Source: an uncultured Selenomonadaceae bacterium (GTDB taxonomy: Bacteria; Bacillota; Negativicutes; Selenomonadales; Selenomonadaceae). Taken from it: a DNA stretch of 8,202 nucleotides. The stretch is taken from NCBI GenBank assembly GCA_910579115.1, contig CAJTSO010000046.1, positions 6,957-15,158 on the forward strand, in the 5' to 3' direction. The position numbers and the translations under genes are program-made. Positions 1 through 7,546 of this stretch are shown one piece after another; positions within the stretch are counted from its first letter, which is position 1, and each line of letters begins with the position of its first letter. The notes beneath the pieces are model-generated. The model saw nothing but the letters and a program-made list of their open reading frames with translations. It was not told the origin of the DNA and searched no databases.

Positions 1-1201
1 CAACCTCACGGGCGATTGTTCCAGCCAGCTCTCTCGCTTTCAGGGCAGTTCTTCCCCCTATATCAAATAGCAGCGCCGCCGCGGCCGGTTCATTTCTTAA
101 ATTCACCAGGAAGCTATCTACCAGCTCCGGGGCAAGCCTGGCCAGCAGGTTAGCGATATTTGCCGTGGTTACCGGAAGATTCCCTTCTTCGGAAACCGTC
201 ACCGCTTCTGTCCGGTTAGCCCCGGGCAGCAGGCTGATGATTTCTCCCGACTTCAAGGTAGAAACGGAAGAAACACCGCTGCGGAAGCCATTAAACACCT
301 GTTCAACGGCCTTTTCCACCGGCAGGCGGACGATCACCTCATCAACGACGGTACGGAAATCAGCACAGAATTTCTCATCAAAAGCCAGTCGCTCCAAAGA
401 CTCTGACAAAACCACGGACAAGTTATCCCGAAGTCTCGAGTTGTCCTCCTGAAGGGCTGCTCCTAAATTTCCCAGCCGCACTCTGATAAGATGGGCGGCC
501 TCATCGTAATTGGCAATGCCCATCATATTGGCAAAGCCTTTCATCATTGCCATCAGAGGGTTGGTTTCTCCATTTTCTACCAGCTTGCGCAGCTGGTCCG
601 ATATCCGTGCCTCAAAGTCCGGAGCATCAATTACAGTCTCTGTATAACGGCCGAGGGCCGCAAATAGTTCTTTGCCGCCGCCACTTTTTAGAGAATCTCT
701 TATATACTCTACCGACTGACGGGGTGTCAGCTGCCACAATTGCCTGCGAACTGACTGGGCAACTGCGCTTTCGGCCACCTTGAAGTCCATGGAACGAAGA
801 AAATCCCCCAGCAGCCTTACTAGTGTAGCCGTGAGTTCTTCTCTCATTTCTTTGTTAAACAGGCGGTCCACCAGGGCTCCCTGCCAGCTTTCCCTACGAA
901 TGATATCAAAGAGTTTCCGCCGAGAGAGAAATTCCCTTTTAATCATTTTTACTGTGGCCTCAGTAAACTCCTGCCGATGGGACGGCAGAATGGCAGTATG
1001 CCAGGGGAAGCCAAGCGGTTTGGAGAACAGCGCCGTCACCGCAAACCAATCGGCAATTCCTCCCACCAGGGATGCCTCCACCACAAAGAGGAGCCAGGCT
1101 GACCATACCGTCTTACAGGAATAATCTATACCCAAGGCTGTTAAAAAGAGGACAAAAGCCAGCAGCAACACCTTATCGGCATCATTTAATCCCTTTTTCA
1201 T
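1..1201 (-). CDS. DUF445 family membrane-anchored protein, second copy (3' end outside window)
   Basis: The frame is open without a stop for 400 codons from the ATG at 1201 down to the left window edge, so the C-terminus is missing. The N-terminus is MKKGLNDADK, then a hydrophobic stretch at about residues 11-24 and a second one at about 32-59. The second ends in GGIADWFAVTALFSKPLG (47-64), the hallmark motif of the DUF445 family (Pfam PF04286, YheB/YjiN-like). The remainder is a long, charged, mostly helical region, as in the family. The ATG overlaps the stop of the upstream DUF445 gene (ATGA, 4 bases), so translation is probably coupled; an AGGAAGG lies 11 bases upstream. The function of the family is unknown. 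It is a diverged paralogue of its neighbour: the hallmark motif is shared, but most of the rest differs by eye. Family assignment is firm; any role would be a guess. Confidence 0.88.
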   Translation of the reverse strand, partial: MKKGLNDADKVLLLAFVLFLTALGIDYSCKTVWSAWLLFVVEASLVGGIADWFAVTALFSKPLGFPWHTAILPSHRQEFTEATVKMIKREFLSRRKLFDIIRRESWQGALVDRLFNKEMREELTATLVRLLGDFLRSMDFKVAESAVAQSVRRQLWQLTPRQSVEYIRDSLKSGGGKELFAALGRYTETVIDAPDFEARISDQLRKLVENGETNPLMAMMKGFANMMGIANYDEAAHLIRVRLGNLGAALQEDNSRLRDNLSVVLSESLERLAFDEKFCADFRTVVDEVIVRLPVEKAVEQVFNGFRSGVSSVSTLKSGEIISLLPGANRTEAVTVSEEGNLPVTTANIANLLARLAPELVDSFLVNLRNEPAAAALLFDIGGRTALKARELAGTIAREV

Positions 1202-2493
1202 GCTGCCACCAGCCTTCCTGCTACGCTCATAATAACGTAGAGCAGCCCACCGGCAATCCCGCCGACTACAGAACCGTTTATCCTGATTATCTGCAAGTCA
1301 TCGGCCACATAGTTCTCGCTAAGTTCAATAAGCTCTTCATCCGTCAGCTCTTCCAGCCGCTGTCTGATAAGGTCGATGATGAAGTCGTGATGTTCCTCCA
1401 GCTGACTGACCAGATATTCCTTCACGAATTCGTCAAATCTTGCCTGCCAGACCCTGTTTTTCGTAAACTCCGTCAGCTTTTCAGCCGCAATAGCGCGGAA
1501 ATGCTCGCGCCAAACCGTAGAGCCGGCAGAGTCCCCGGTTCCCTCCCCGAAGGACTGGCGCATCAACGAGGCAAGCAATCCGGCCATCAGTCCTGGTGAA
1601 GCAAGCTCCTGCTGCTTTTCGGTCAGGATAGCTGTCAGCTTTCCCTCAATCTCCCCTGCCGTTATTTTATCGCTTATCCAAGCCACCAGCTGCTCATGGG
1701 CAGGTGTTCCCCTCTGGGCCATTTCCGTCAGCTTCTTGTCTGCCGCTTCATTCATAAGCTCCCTTATGCGCTCCGGTGTCAGTTTTGCCATGGTTAAGGC
1801 CATTTCCCGCATGGGATTTCCACTGGTATAGTCTCTGCGAAGCCCTTCCGCTTCCGTAAGGAGCAGCTGCTGAGTCCCCTCATTATTCAAAAGCTCCCGA
1901 CACAACTTCGCCCCATAGGAGGCAAGGGTATCGGGGCCGCCGATTTCCCGATCAGTCAGATCGTTGAGGCCATGTTGAACCAGTTTAACCGTGGGAATAG
2001 ATGAGATTATATTCGTTATGATGGGGGAAAGTTCCATGGCCAGCCGGTCAATATCAACAGCCGCCAGAGTCTTTACTCCCGCCGCTTCCACCGCCGCCAA
2101 AATTTTTTCTTTTCCGCCTCTTTCATCAATATAGGTGATCATCATATCCGAAACGCTTTCCCGGTTGATTATGGTCTTTATCTTCCCTACTCCCAACAGG
2201 TCACGGCCGCAAAAATCAACAAGCGCTTCCATGATGCGCTGCCGGTTTTTCTTCAGGATTTCTGTCCGCCAGGCGATGCCAAGGGGGCGATGGAAAATAG
2301 CCGTTACCGCAAACCAGTCGGCCATTCCGCCGATGGTCGCCGCCATTGCCATATGGTAGAGGAGCCCATAGCCGAAATTGTTCGGCTCAGTGAGGGTGAG
2401 TATCCGTCCCGCTACCGTGAGAAAACCAAATAACAGTAAAACCAGCAAGGCTTTTTTTGCCTTGCCGCCGGGTTCTCTTTTTTCCGCTGTCAT
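1198..2493 (-). CDS. DUF445 family membrane-anchored protein, first copy
   Basis: A protein of 431 aa if the ATG at 2493 is used. Hydrophobic segments lie at about 15-29 and 41-67, the latter containing the DUF445 hallmark GGMADWFAVTAIFHRPLG (55-72). A long helical, charged central region follows, and a glycine-rich hydrophobic C-terminal segment (about 405-428, VVGGIAGGLLYVIMSVAG) is probably a second membrane anchor. This N- and C-terminal anchoring is usual for DUF445 (PF04286), whose function is not established. The frame stays open to an ATG at 2535 (445 aa), but there the only ribosome-site-like bases are one base from the start. The ATG at 2493 has AAAGGAG upstream (2506-2512) with a somewhat long 12-base gap, and gives a normal N-terminus for the family. 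Its stop overlaps the start of the second copy. It appears to be transcribed from its own promoter near 2560, downstream of the suf terminator. Confidence 0.9.
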   Translation of the reverse strand: MTAEKREPGGKAKKALLVLLLFGFLTVAGRILTLTEPNNFGYGLLYHMAMAATIGGMADWFAVTAIFHRPLGIAWRTEILKKNRQRIMEALVDFCGRDLLGVGKIKTIINRESVSDMMITYIDERGGKEKILAAVEAAGVKTLAAVDIDRLAMELSPIITNIISSIPTVKLVQHGLNDLTDREIGGPDTLASYGAKLCRELLNNEGTQQLLLTEAEGLRRDYTSGNPMREMALTMAKLTPERIRELMNEAADKKLTEMAQRGTPAHEQLVAWISDKITAGEIEGKLTAILTEKQQELASPGLMAGLLASLMRQSFGEGTGDSAGSTVWREHFRAIAAEKLTEFTKNRVWQARFDEFVKEYLVSQLEEHHDFIIDLIRQRLEELTDEELIELSENYVADDLQIIRINGSVVGGIAGGLLYVIMSVAGRLVAA

Positions 2494-2555
2494 TACGATC
2501 AACCGCTCCTTTAGAAGCACCAAAACTGCCAACATTCCTTCTTAATTTGTTTAAG

Positions 2556-2564
2556 ATTATATCA
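2556..2564 (-). promoter_or_regulatory. Extended -10 promoter for the DUF445 pair
   Basis: On the minus strand the sequence reads TGATATAAT: a perfect TATAAT (2561 to 2556) preceded by TG and one base, the extended -10 pattern. No good -35 box is found at 16-18 bases upstream (TGTCTG at the 17-base position), which fits an extended -10 promoter. Transcription would start near 2549, leaving a leader of about 55 bases before the ATG at 2493. The site lies between the suf terminator and the DUF445 genes. It is judged by eye only. Confidence 0.6.
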
Positions 2565-2603
2565 CAATTCAGAATTTCCAGACAGTCTACCATAGCCGAT
2601 GAC

Positions 2604-2647
2604 AAAAACAGTCCATTTGCTTATTCATGGAACAGGCAAATGGACTG
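2604..2647 (-). terminator. Intrinsic terminator of the suf operon
   Basis: A perfect 12-bp inverted repeat, CAGTCCATTTGC (2609-2620) against GCAAATGGACTG (2636-2647), has a 15-base loop. Read on the minus strand it is followed directly by TTTTT (2604-2608), as expected of a Rho-independent terminator. It lies about 70 bases after the sufU stop and before the DUF445 promoter, so it separates the two transcription units. The other strand has no T tract after the stem, so it should act in one direction only. Confidence 0.85.
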
Positions 2648-2715
2648 CAAAAAATTCTCACTTTTCAGTCAGGGATTCTTTATACAATTATTGAATCCCC
2701 ATTGGAAACTTAAAC

Positions 2716-3138
2716 CTATTTCAATGCCTCGTCAAGGGTATGCCAGCCCAAAGCAGCGCACTTCACTCTGGCAGGAAGCTGGGATACACTCTCCAGAGCC
2801 GCAGCATCCCCAAGCTCTTCCAACTGCTCTTCATCGGTAACATCGCCCTTTATCATGCCGAGAAATAATTCAGAGAGCCGCTTTGCTTCATCCACAGGCT
2901 TTCCCTTGATAAGCCCGATCATCAGCGAAGCTGATGCCTGGGAGATAGCGCAGCCAACGCCGGTGAAGGAGGCGTCCTTCACAAGACCGTTGCCAATCTC
3001 CAGCTCGATGGTAATCTCATCGCCGCAGGAGGGGTTTCGCCCCTTGAGAGTAGCCGTAGGTGAAACGAGATGATGCTTATGCTCACTGTTGCGACTTTCT
3101 TCGGCTATAAGCTCCGTGTAAATATCATCAAGACTCAA
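2716..3138 (-). CDS. sufU: SufU, zinc-dependent sulfurtransferase of the SUF system
   Basis: A 140-aa protein, the usual length for SufU. SufU activates SufS by accepting its persulfide sulfur at a zinc site and delivering it to the SufBCD scaffold. The metal ligands of the family are all visible: Cys38 and Asp40 in NPSCGD, Cys63 in GVGCAISQAS, and Cys127 in RVKCAALGWHTL. The insert between the second and third cysteines (LFLGMIKG and following) is present; it separates SufU from the scaffold IscU. IscU-type proteins also carry a conserved histidine ligand that is not seen here. The start is TTG (3136-3138), chosen because GGGAGG (3148-3153) lies 9 bases upstream and the resulting N-terminus MSLDDIYTELI fits the family. 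It overlaps the end of sufS by 11 bases, so its ribosome site lies inside sufS. It is the last gene of the operon. Confidence 0.95.
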   Translation of the reverse strand: MSLDDIYTELIAEESRNSEHKHHLVSPTATLKGRNPSCGDEITIELEIGNGLVKDASFTGVGCAISQASASLMIGLIKGKPVDEAKRLSELFLGMIKGDVTDEEQLEELGDAAALESVSQLPARVKCAALGWHTLDEALK

Positions 3139-4351
3139 GGCGCATTACCTCCCTGACTTTTTTAAGACCGGCAATAAAGCGGTCAATATCTTCTTTTGTA
3201 TTGTAGAAATAGAAGCTGGCCCGACAGGTGGCATTCTGTCCAAGGTAGCGCATCAAGGGCTGGGCACAGTGATGACCGGCCCGGACAGCTACACCTTCGG
3301 CATCCAGAATCGTCGATACATCATGGGGATGAACATCTCTTACATTGAAGGAAATGATCCCCGTCTTGTTGTCCAGCCGGGAATCACAGCCATAAAGCTC
3401 TACATAATCCAGCTCCTTCAATTTTGGCAGGGCGTATTCCAGCAGGTCTTTTTCTCTGGCTGCAATGTAGTCAAAGCCTACCTCTTCCAGATAGTCAATG
3501 GCCGCGGTAAGACCCCCGCCGACATTCTGCGTCCCCGCCTCAAACTTCGCCGGCAGCTCTGCATAGTCGGTATGCTGTTCGGCAACGTACTCTATCATGT
3601 CACCGCCCATGAGAAAGGGGGGCATAGCCTCAAGAAGCTTCTCCCTGCCGTAAAGAACCCCGATGCCCATGGGAGAAAGGAGCTTATGGCCAGAGAAAGC
3701 CAGAAAATCGCAGTCCAGCTGCTGAACATCCACCGCCATATGAGGAACGCTCTGAGCGCCGTCCACAATGATAACCGCCCCAACAGCATGAGCCCTTTCG
3801 CCAATAGCCTTCACATCATTGATGAGGCCCAGCACATTGGAGACCTGGGTAACGGCAACGATTTTTGTCTTTGTGGTGATTTTATCCTGAATATCCTGCC
3901 GGCAAAGATTGCCGTCCTTTTCCAGATAAATGTAATTCAGCTTCGCGCCGGTACGAGCGGCTACCATCTGCCAGGGCACCAGATTGGAATGGTGCTCCGC
4001 AATAGAAATCAAAATTTCATCTCCCGATTTAAGCGCGGGGAGGCCATAGCTGTAAGCCAAAAGATTCAAGGACTCTGTAGTATTCCTGGTGAAGATTATT
4101 TCTCTTGAGCGCCGGGCGTTAAGAAATTTTGTCACCCGCTCCCGGCAATTTTCATATACATCGGTAGCCGTTACGGAAAGAGCGTAAGCTCCACGATGGG
4201 GGTTGGCATTCTGTCTGCGGTAGTATTCTGTGACTGCCTCGATAACGCTCTCCGGCTTCTGGGTCGTCGCGCTATTGTCAAGATAGGCAATTGGCAGACC
4301 GTTCATCTTCTCGGCCAGCAAAGGAAAATCGGCCCGATATTTGTCTGACAT
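3128..4351 (-). CDS. sufS: SufS, cysteine desulfurase
   Basis: A 407-aa PLP enzyme, normal for SufS (group II, NifS-like). It converts cysteine to alanine and holds the sulfur as a persulfide for SufU. With the ATG at 4351 as residue 1: the AEHHSNLVPW segment carries the PLP-stacking His (120/121), VDGAQS carries Asp197 and Gln200, SGHK carries the Schiff-base Lys223, and the group II motif VRAGHHCAQPLM carries the catalytic Cys362. The N-terminal YLDNSATTQKP and PHRGAYALS blocks are also typical. The frame continues upstream to a GTG at 4411, but AAGGGG (4358-4363) sits 6 bases before the ATG at 4351, and MSDKYRADFPLL is the expected N-terminus. A 93-base gap to sufD holds an AT-only 7-bp hairpin (4402-4419) and a GCATAA/TTATGC pair (4369-4398), but no clear promoter. 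It overlaps sufU, its sulfur acceptor. Confidence 0.97.
   Translation of the reverse strand: MSDKYRADFPLLAEKMNGLPIAYLDNSATTQKPESVIEAVTEYYRRQNANPHRGAYALSVTATDVYENCRERVTKFLNARRSREIIFTRNTTESLNLLAYSYGLPALKSGDEILISIAEHHSNLVPWQMVAARTGAKLNYIYLEKDGNLCRQDIQDKITTKTKIVAVTQVSNVLGLINDVKAIGERAHAVGAVIIVDGAQSVPHMAVDVQQLDCDFLAFSGHKLLSPMGIGVLYGREKLLEAMPPFLMGGDMIEYVAEQHTDYAELPAKFEAGTQNVGGGLTAAIDYLEEVGFDYIAAREKDLLEYALPKLKELDYVELYGCDSRLDNKTGIISFNVRDVHPHDVSTILDAEGVAVRAGHHCAQPLMRYLGQNATCRASFYFYNTKEDIDRFIAGLKKVREVMRLES
3148..3153 (-). promoter_or_regulatory. Ribosome binding site for the sufU TTG start
   Basis: GGGAGG on the minus strand, 9 bases before the TTG at 3138. It decides the start: the nearby ATG at 3146 is in the sufS frame and meets a stop after five codons. 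The site lies inside the last codons of sufS, which suggests coupled translation of the two partner proteins. Confidence 0.75.
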
Positions 4352-4444
4352 ATATAACCCCTTACTTTGCATAAGGCAAACCCTATGACGAGTTATGCCT
4401 GAAATTTTCACAAAAATTTAAATTACTGCCTTGTCCCATAAGAT

Positions 4445-5296
4445 TTAGAGACACTTGAGGACTTTTCTGTTTATAGCGGCCTGTATCTCGCTCTTCAGCT
4501 CCTCATTATCAATCAGGTTTACAACGGGAGCAAAGGTTGCCTCCAGCACAAGGCGCTTTGCTTCCTCCTCGTCAAGCCCGCGGCTCATCAGATAGAACAG
4601 TCTGTCCTCGTCCATGCGGCCTATGCTGGCTGCATGATGACCGTCCACATCGTCTTCACCGGAAAGCATGAGAGGCACTGTCCGGTTGCGGACTCCCTCC
4701 GAAAGAAGAATAATCTCCTCTTTTTCGTTGCCGACGGAACCACAGCAGCCTTTCACAAAATCAAGGGTCCCGCGGAAAATCTTGTCCGCATTGCCCCCAA
4801 GGGCACCGTAGACATTCATGCTGCTGGTGGTGCGCTTTCCCATCTGCCTGATGATGAAGTTCATGTCATATTTCTCATGGTCCGAAGCAAAATAGAGAGC
4901 ATTGATTTCAGCCGAGCTGTCGTCGCCTACAAGCTCGATCTCAATGGAGCTGAGATTTTTTCTGCCTCCCAGATAAATTACGTTTACCTGAACACTGCCG
5001 CCGGCATCAACCCGGATCTTCATTACTCCAGCCCACTCACCATCATCAGGGGCCAACACTACACTGGTAACCTTGTATCGGGAGTTCTCTCCCACTGCCA
5101 CCTGGCATATTTCCCGGTCACTGTTACGGCACACATGAGACATGGATTCGTTTTGTCCCGGCTTCACATACATCCTGCCTTTGATTGCCGTGCGCATCAT
5201 CAGGTCGGCGCTTATTTCCCCTTCATTTACCCCCAGCCAGCGCCAGGTACGCATCGGTATCTCTGTGTAGACGATGCGGTTTTTCTTTTTTTCCAT
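4445..5296 (-). CDS. sufD: SufD, SUF scaffold subunit (short form)
   Basis: A 283-aa member of the SufB/SufD family. It would pair with SufB in the SufBC2D complex and is linked in other bacteria to iron entry and cluster assembly. The N-terminal IPMRTWRWLGVNE block matches the entry to the beta-helix core in other SufD proteins. The C-terminal block SGEDDVDGHHAASIG (about 212-226) holds the conserved His220/221 region, then DEDRLFYLMSRGLDEEEA, the SufC-binding helix region. SufD is usually about 370-440 aa, so the N-terminal helical domain is essentially missing. No frameshift is seen: the gene starts right at the sufB end (TGATG, one shared base) with AAGGGA 10 bases upstream. The frame can be extended by one TTG codon (5299), but the ATG at 5296 is preferred. 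It could be called a second SufB-like protein, but position and the missing SufB cysteine motif favour SufD. Confidence 0.9.
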   Translation of the reverse strand: MEKKKNRIVYTEIPMRTWRWLGVNEGEISADLMMRTAIKGRMYVKPGQNESMSHVCRNSDREICQVAVGENSRYKVTSVVLAPDDGEWAGVMKIRVDAGGSVQVNVIYLGGRKNLSSIEIELVGDDSSAEINALYFASDHEKYDMNFIIRQMGKRTTSSMNVYGALGGNADKIFRGTLDFVKGCCGSVGNEKEEIILLSEGVRNRTVPLMLSGEDDVDGHHAASIGRMDEDRLFYLMSRGLDEEEAKRLVLEATFAPVVNLIDNEELKSEIQAAINRKVLKCL

Positions 5297-6702
5297 CAAC
5301 CCATCGTCCCTTCCAATTCAATTGTAACGAGATTATTCATCTCTACTGCATATTCAAGGGGAAGTTCCTTGGCGATGGGCTCTACAAATCCTCGGACGAT
5401 CATCGCTCTTGCCTCTTCCTCACCTATCCCCCGGCTCATCAGATAGAACACCGCGTCATCACTGATGCGGCCTATTTTTGCCTCGTGTCCGATATCGGCC
5501 GTGGCATTTTCTATATCCATTACCGGAAGCGTATCAGAACGGGAAATATCATCCAGCATCAGGGATTCACAGTTCATCGAACACTTCACATTGTCCGCCT
5601 TTTTTGTGACCTTCACGGCACTGCGGTAGGTAGCCTGGCCACCGGCCTTTGATATGGTGCGGGTATTTACGGTAGCAGAGGTGTTAGGGGCAGTACAGAT
5701 AACACTGCAGCCGGTATCAAGATTTTGTCCCTTGGCGGCAAAGGTCACCCCGGTGAACTCGCAATGAGCACCGTCCCCGGCCAAAATACTGGTGGGATAC
5801 AGCATGGAAACTCGGGAGCCAAAAGACCCGGATACCCACTCGATAGTCCCATCCTTCTCTACATAAGCCCGCTTTGTATTCAGGTTCATCATGTTCCGTG
5901 ACCAGTTTTCGATAGTAGAGTAACGGAGCCTGGCACCTTCCTTCACAAAAAGCTCAACACAACCGGCATGAAGGTTTGTCACATTATATTTCGGGGCGGA
6001 ACAGCCTTCGATGAAATGGAGCTTCGCTCCTTTTTCCAGGACGATCAGGGTATGCTCAAACTGTCCTGCTCCGGGGGCGTTAAGACGGAAATAAGACTGG
6101 AGGGGAATTTTCACATCGATTCCCGCCGGAACATAAACAAAGGAGCCACCGGACCAGACTGCGCCATGAAGAGCCGCAAACTTGTGGTCTTTGGGCGGTA
6201 CAAGCTTCATGAAGTATTCCTTCACGATGTCCTCATATTCCCGAAGGGCCGTCTCCATATCGGTATAGACAACACCCTGCCTGGTGAGGCTTTCCTGTAC
6301 GCTGTGATAGACGACCTCAGAATCGTACTGAGCCCCTACCCCGGCCAGGGATGTCTTCTCTGCTTCCGGGATACCCAGCCGGTCAAAGGTATCCTTTATG
6401 TCCTCGGGTACCTCCTCCCAGTTGCCAACCATCTTTGCATCAGGCTGAACATAGGTAACGATATTGTCCATATCCAGATCGGACAGGTCAGGGCCCCAGG
6501 CAGGCAGGGAAATTTGATTATAGATCTCAAGGGATTTCAAGCGAAACTCCAGCATCCACTCAGGGTCGCGCTTCTTCGCTGAAATATCCCGGACGATTTC
6601 TTCGGTAAGTCCGGCCTGGCTTTTATAGAGAGCCCGGTCTTCATTCCTTATGTCATAGAGCGTACGCTCGATGTCTTCAATAAAAGTTTTCTGTTTTGCC
6701 AT
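5296..6702 (-). CDS. sufB: SufB, SUF Fe-S scaffold subunit
   Basis: A 468-aa protein, the usual length (about 465-495). SufB is the scaffold on which the cluster is built within SufBC2D. Visible landmarks, numbered from the ATG at 6702: the N-terminal helical part ending near KRDPEWMLEFRLKSLEIY; SGGSFVYVPAGIDVKIPLQ near 184-202; EGCSAPKYNVTNLHAG near 232-247; and the C-terminal block with Cys378 (in CSMNCESL), the position corresponding to the essential cluster cysteine of E. coli SufB (Cys405). His406-Glu407 (IGHEAKIG) matches the E. coli Glu434 ligand region. DDAVFYLMSRGIGEEEA follows, the SufC contact. The frame reaches a GTG at 6714, but GAGG lies 6 bases before the ATG at 6702 and MAKQKTFIEDIERTLY is a typical start. 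The gap to sufC is 8 bases. Confidence 0.97.
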   Translation of the reverse strand: MAKQKTFIEDIERTLYDIRNEDRALYKSQAGLTEEIVRDISAKKRDPEWMLEFRLKSLEIYNQISLPAWGPDLSDLDMDNIVTYVQPDAKMVGNWEEVPEDIKDTFDRLGIPEAEKTSLAGVGAQYDSEVVYHSVQESLTRQGVVYTDMETALREYEDIVKEYFMKLVPPKDHKFAALHGAVWSGGSFVYVPAGIDVKIPLQSYFRLNAPGAGQFEHTLIVLEKGAKLHFIEGCSAPKYNVTNLHAGCVELFVKEGARLRYSTIENWSRNMMNLNTKRAYVEKDGTIEWVSGSFGSRVSMLYPTSILAGDGAHCEFTGVTFAAKGQNLDTGCSVICTAPNTSATVNTRTISKAGGQATYRSAVKVTKKADNVKCSMNCESLMLDDISRSDTLPVMDIENATADIGHEAKIGRISDDAVFYLMSRGIGEEEARAMIVRGFVEPIAKELPLEYAVEMNNLVTIELEGTMG

Positions 6703-6710
6703 TTTCTGCC

Positions 6711-7454
6711 TCACTTCTCACCCAGCAGATGGGAAAAGCCAGACCGGTTGATTTCATCGATTAGTTCAGTACCGCCCTCCTGAATAATTCTCCCTTCCTT
6801 CATGACATGGACTCTGTCCACCGCAAGGCGGTCAAGAATGCGGGCATTATGGGTAATGATAAGGCAGGAATTTCCCTCATTGTGAAAAGCTGCCACACCC
6901 TTTGACACGATCTTAACTGCATCCACGTCAAGGCCGGAATCCGTTTCATCAAGGAGCGCCAGCTTCGGTTGCAGCATCATCAGCTGAAGGATCTCGTTAC
7001 GTTTCTTCTCACCGCCGGAGAATCCCACGTTCAGGTAACGGCTGGCGTAGCTTTCATCTATCTCCAGCTCCGCCATTGCCGCCTTGAGCTCCTTTTTGAA
7101 GGTAAGGATCTTTATTTTTTCGCCGGTAATCGCCTGCTTTGCAGTACGAAGCATATTCTCAACGGTGATGCCGGGGATTTCCTCCGGTGTCTGGAAGGAA
7201 AGGAAGATACCCTTCTGGGCCCTTTCAAAGGGTTTCATGTCCAGAAGCTCCTCGCCCTCAAAGGTTATGCCGCCGCTGGTAACCTGGTAGAGGGGATGCC
7301 CCATGAGAACATTCATCAGGGTTGACTTACCGGAACCGTTCGGTCCCAGTAAAACGTGGATCTCTCCCTTTCCGACGGTCAGGTTGAGGCCCTTTAATAT
7401 TTCTTTTCCCTCCACGCTTGCATGGAGGTCTTTTACCGTCAACATATCTGCCAT
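6711..7454 (-). CDS. sufC: SufC, SUF system ABC-type ATPase
   Basis: A 247-aa soluble ABC ATPase, typical of SufC (about 245-260 aa). It drives conformational change in SufBC2D during cluster assembly and is not a transporter. Walker A is GPNGSGKST (37-45), the Q-loop Gln88 is in SFQTPEE, a family signature that separates SufC from transporter ATPases. The ABC signature is FSGGEKKR (145-152), Walker B is LALLDE (165-170), the D-loop is SGLD (173-176) and the H-loop His202 is in IITH. The start ATG at 7452-7454 has GGGAG 8 bases upstream. It is the first gene of the operon, so the promoter and dyads at 7508-7575 control it. Its last bases supply the ribosome site for sufB. Confidence 0.98.
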   Translation of the reverse strand: MADMLTVKDLHASVEGKEILKGLNLTVGKGEIHVLLGPNGSGKSTLMNVLMGHPLYQVTSGGITFEGEELLDMKPFERAQKGIFLSFQTPEEIPGITVENMLRTAKQAITGEKIKILTFKKELKAAMAELEIDESYASRYLNVGFSGGEKKRNEILQLMMLQPKLALLDETDSGLDVDAVKIVSKGVAAFHNEGNSCLIITHNARILDRLAVDRVHVMKEGRIIQEGGTELIDEINRSGFSHLLGEK

Positions 7455-7507
7455 TTTGCTCTCTCCCTGTATTGCAGATGATATATAGGTGAAATTTCAA
7501 AAGCAAT

Positions 7508-7540
7508 TGTTAATTCCTAGTAAAACAGTAGGAATTAACA
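7508..7540 (-). promoter_or_regulatory. 12-bp perfect dyad at the predicted 5' end of the suf transcript
   Basis: TGTTAATTCCTA (7508-7519) and its exact complement TAGGAATTAACA (7529-7540) are separated by 9 bases. The predicted transcription start of the suf promoter is near 7541, so the dyad covers about +1 to +33. It could be an operator blocking transcription or a 5' hairpin that stabilises the mRNA. It is not a convincing terminator, since no run of T follows on either strand. It contains GGAAT-type half sites of the kind seen at some Rrf2-family regulator sites, which would fit an Fe-S-sensing regulator such as IscR, but that is inference. Confidence 0.7.
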
Positions 7541-7546
7541 TTCGCC

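Noticed and set aside
2387..2605. 72-codon minus-strand frame across the DUF445 start region
   Set aside because: It overlaps the DUF445 N-terminus in another frame and runs across the extended -10 promoter and into the terminator; no recognisable protein features.
3269..4108. 279-codon open frame on the plus strand opposite sufS
   Set aside because: It lies wholly inside the clearly recognised sufS on the other strand, shows no family resemblance and is a by-product of codon usage. The same holds for the plus-strand frames opposite sufD (4634-5446), sufB (5968-6582) and the first DUF445 gene (1072-1599).
4352..4411. N-terminal 20-residue extension of SufS from a GTG at 4411
   Set aside because: There is no ribosome site before the GTG, and the added residues are not part of the SufS family; AAGGGG precedes the ATG at 4351.
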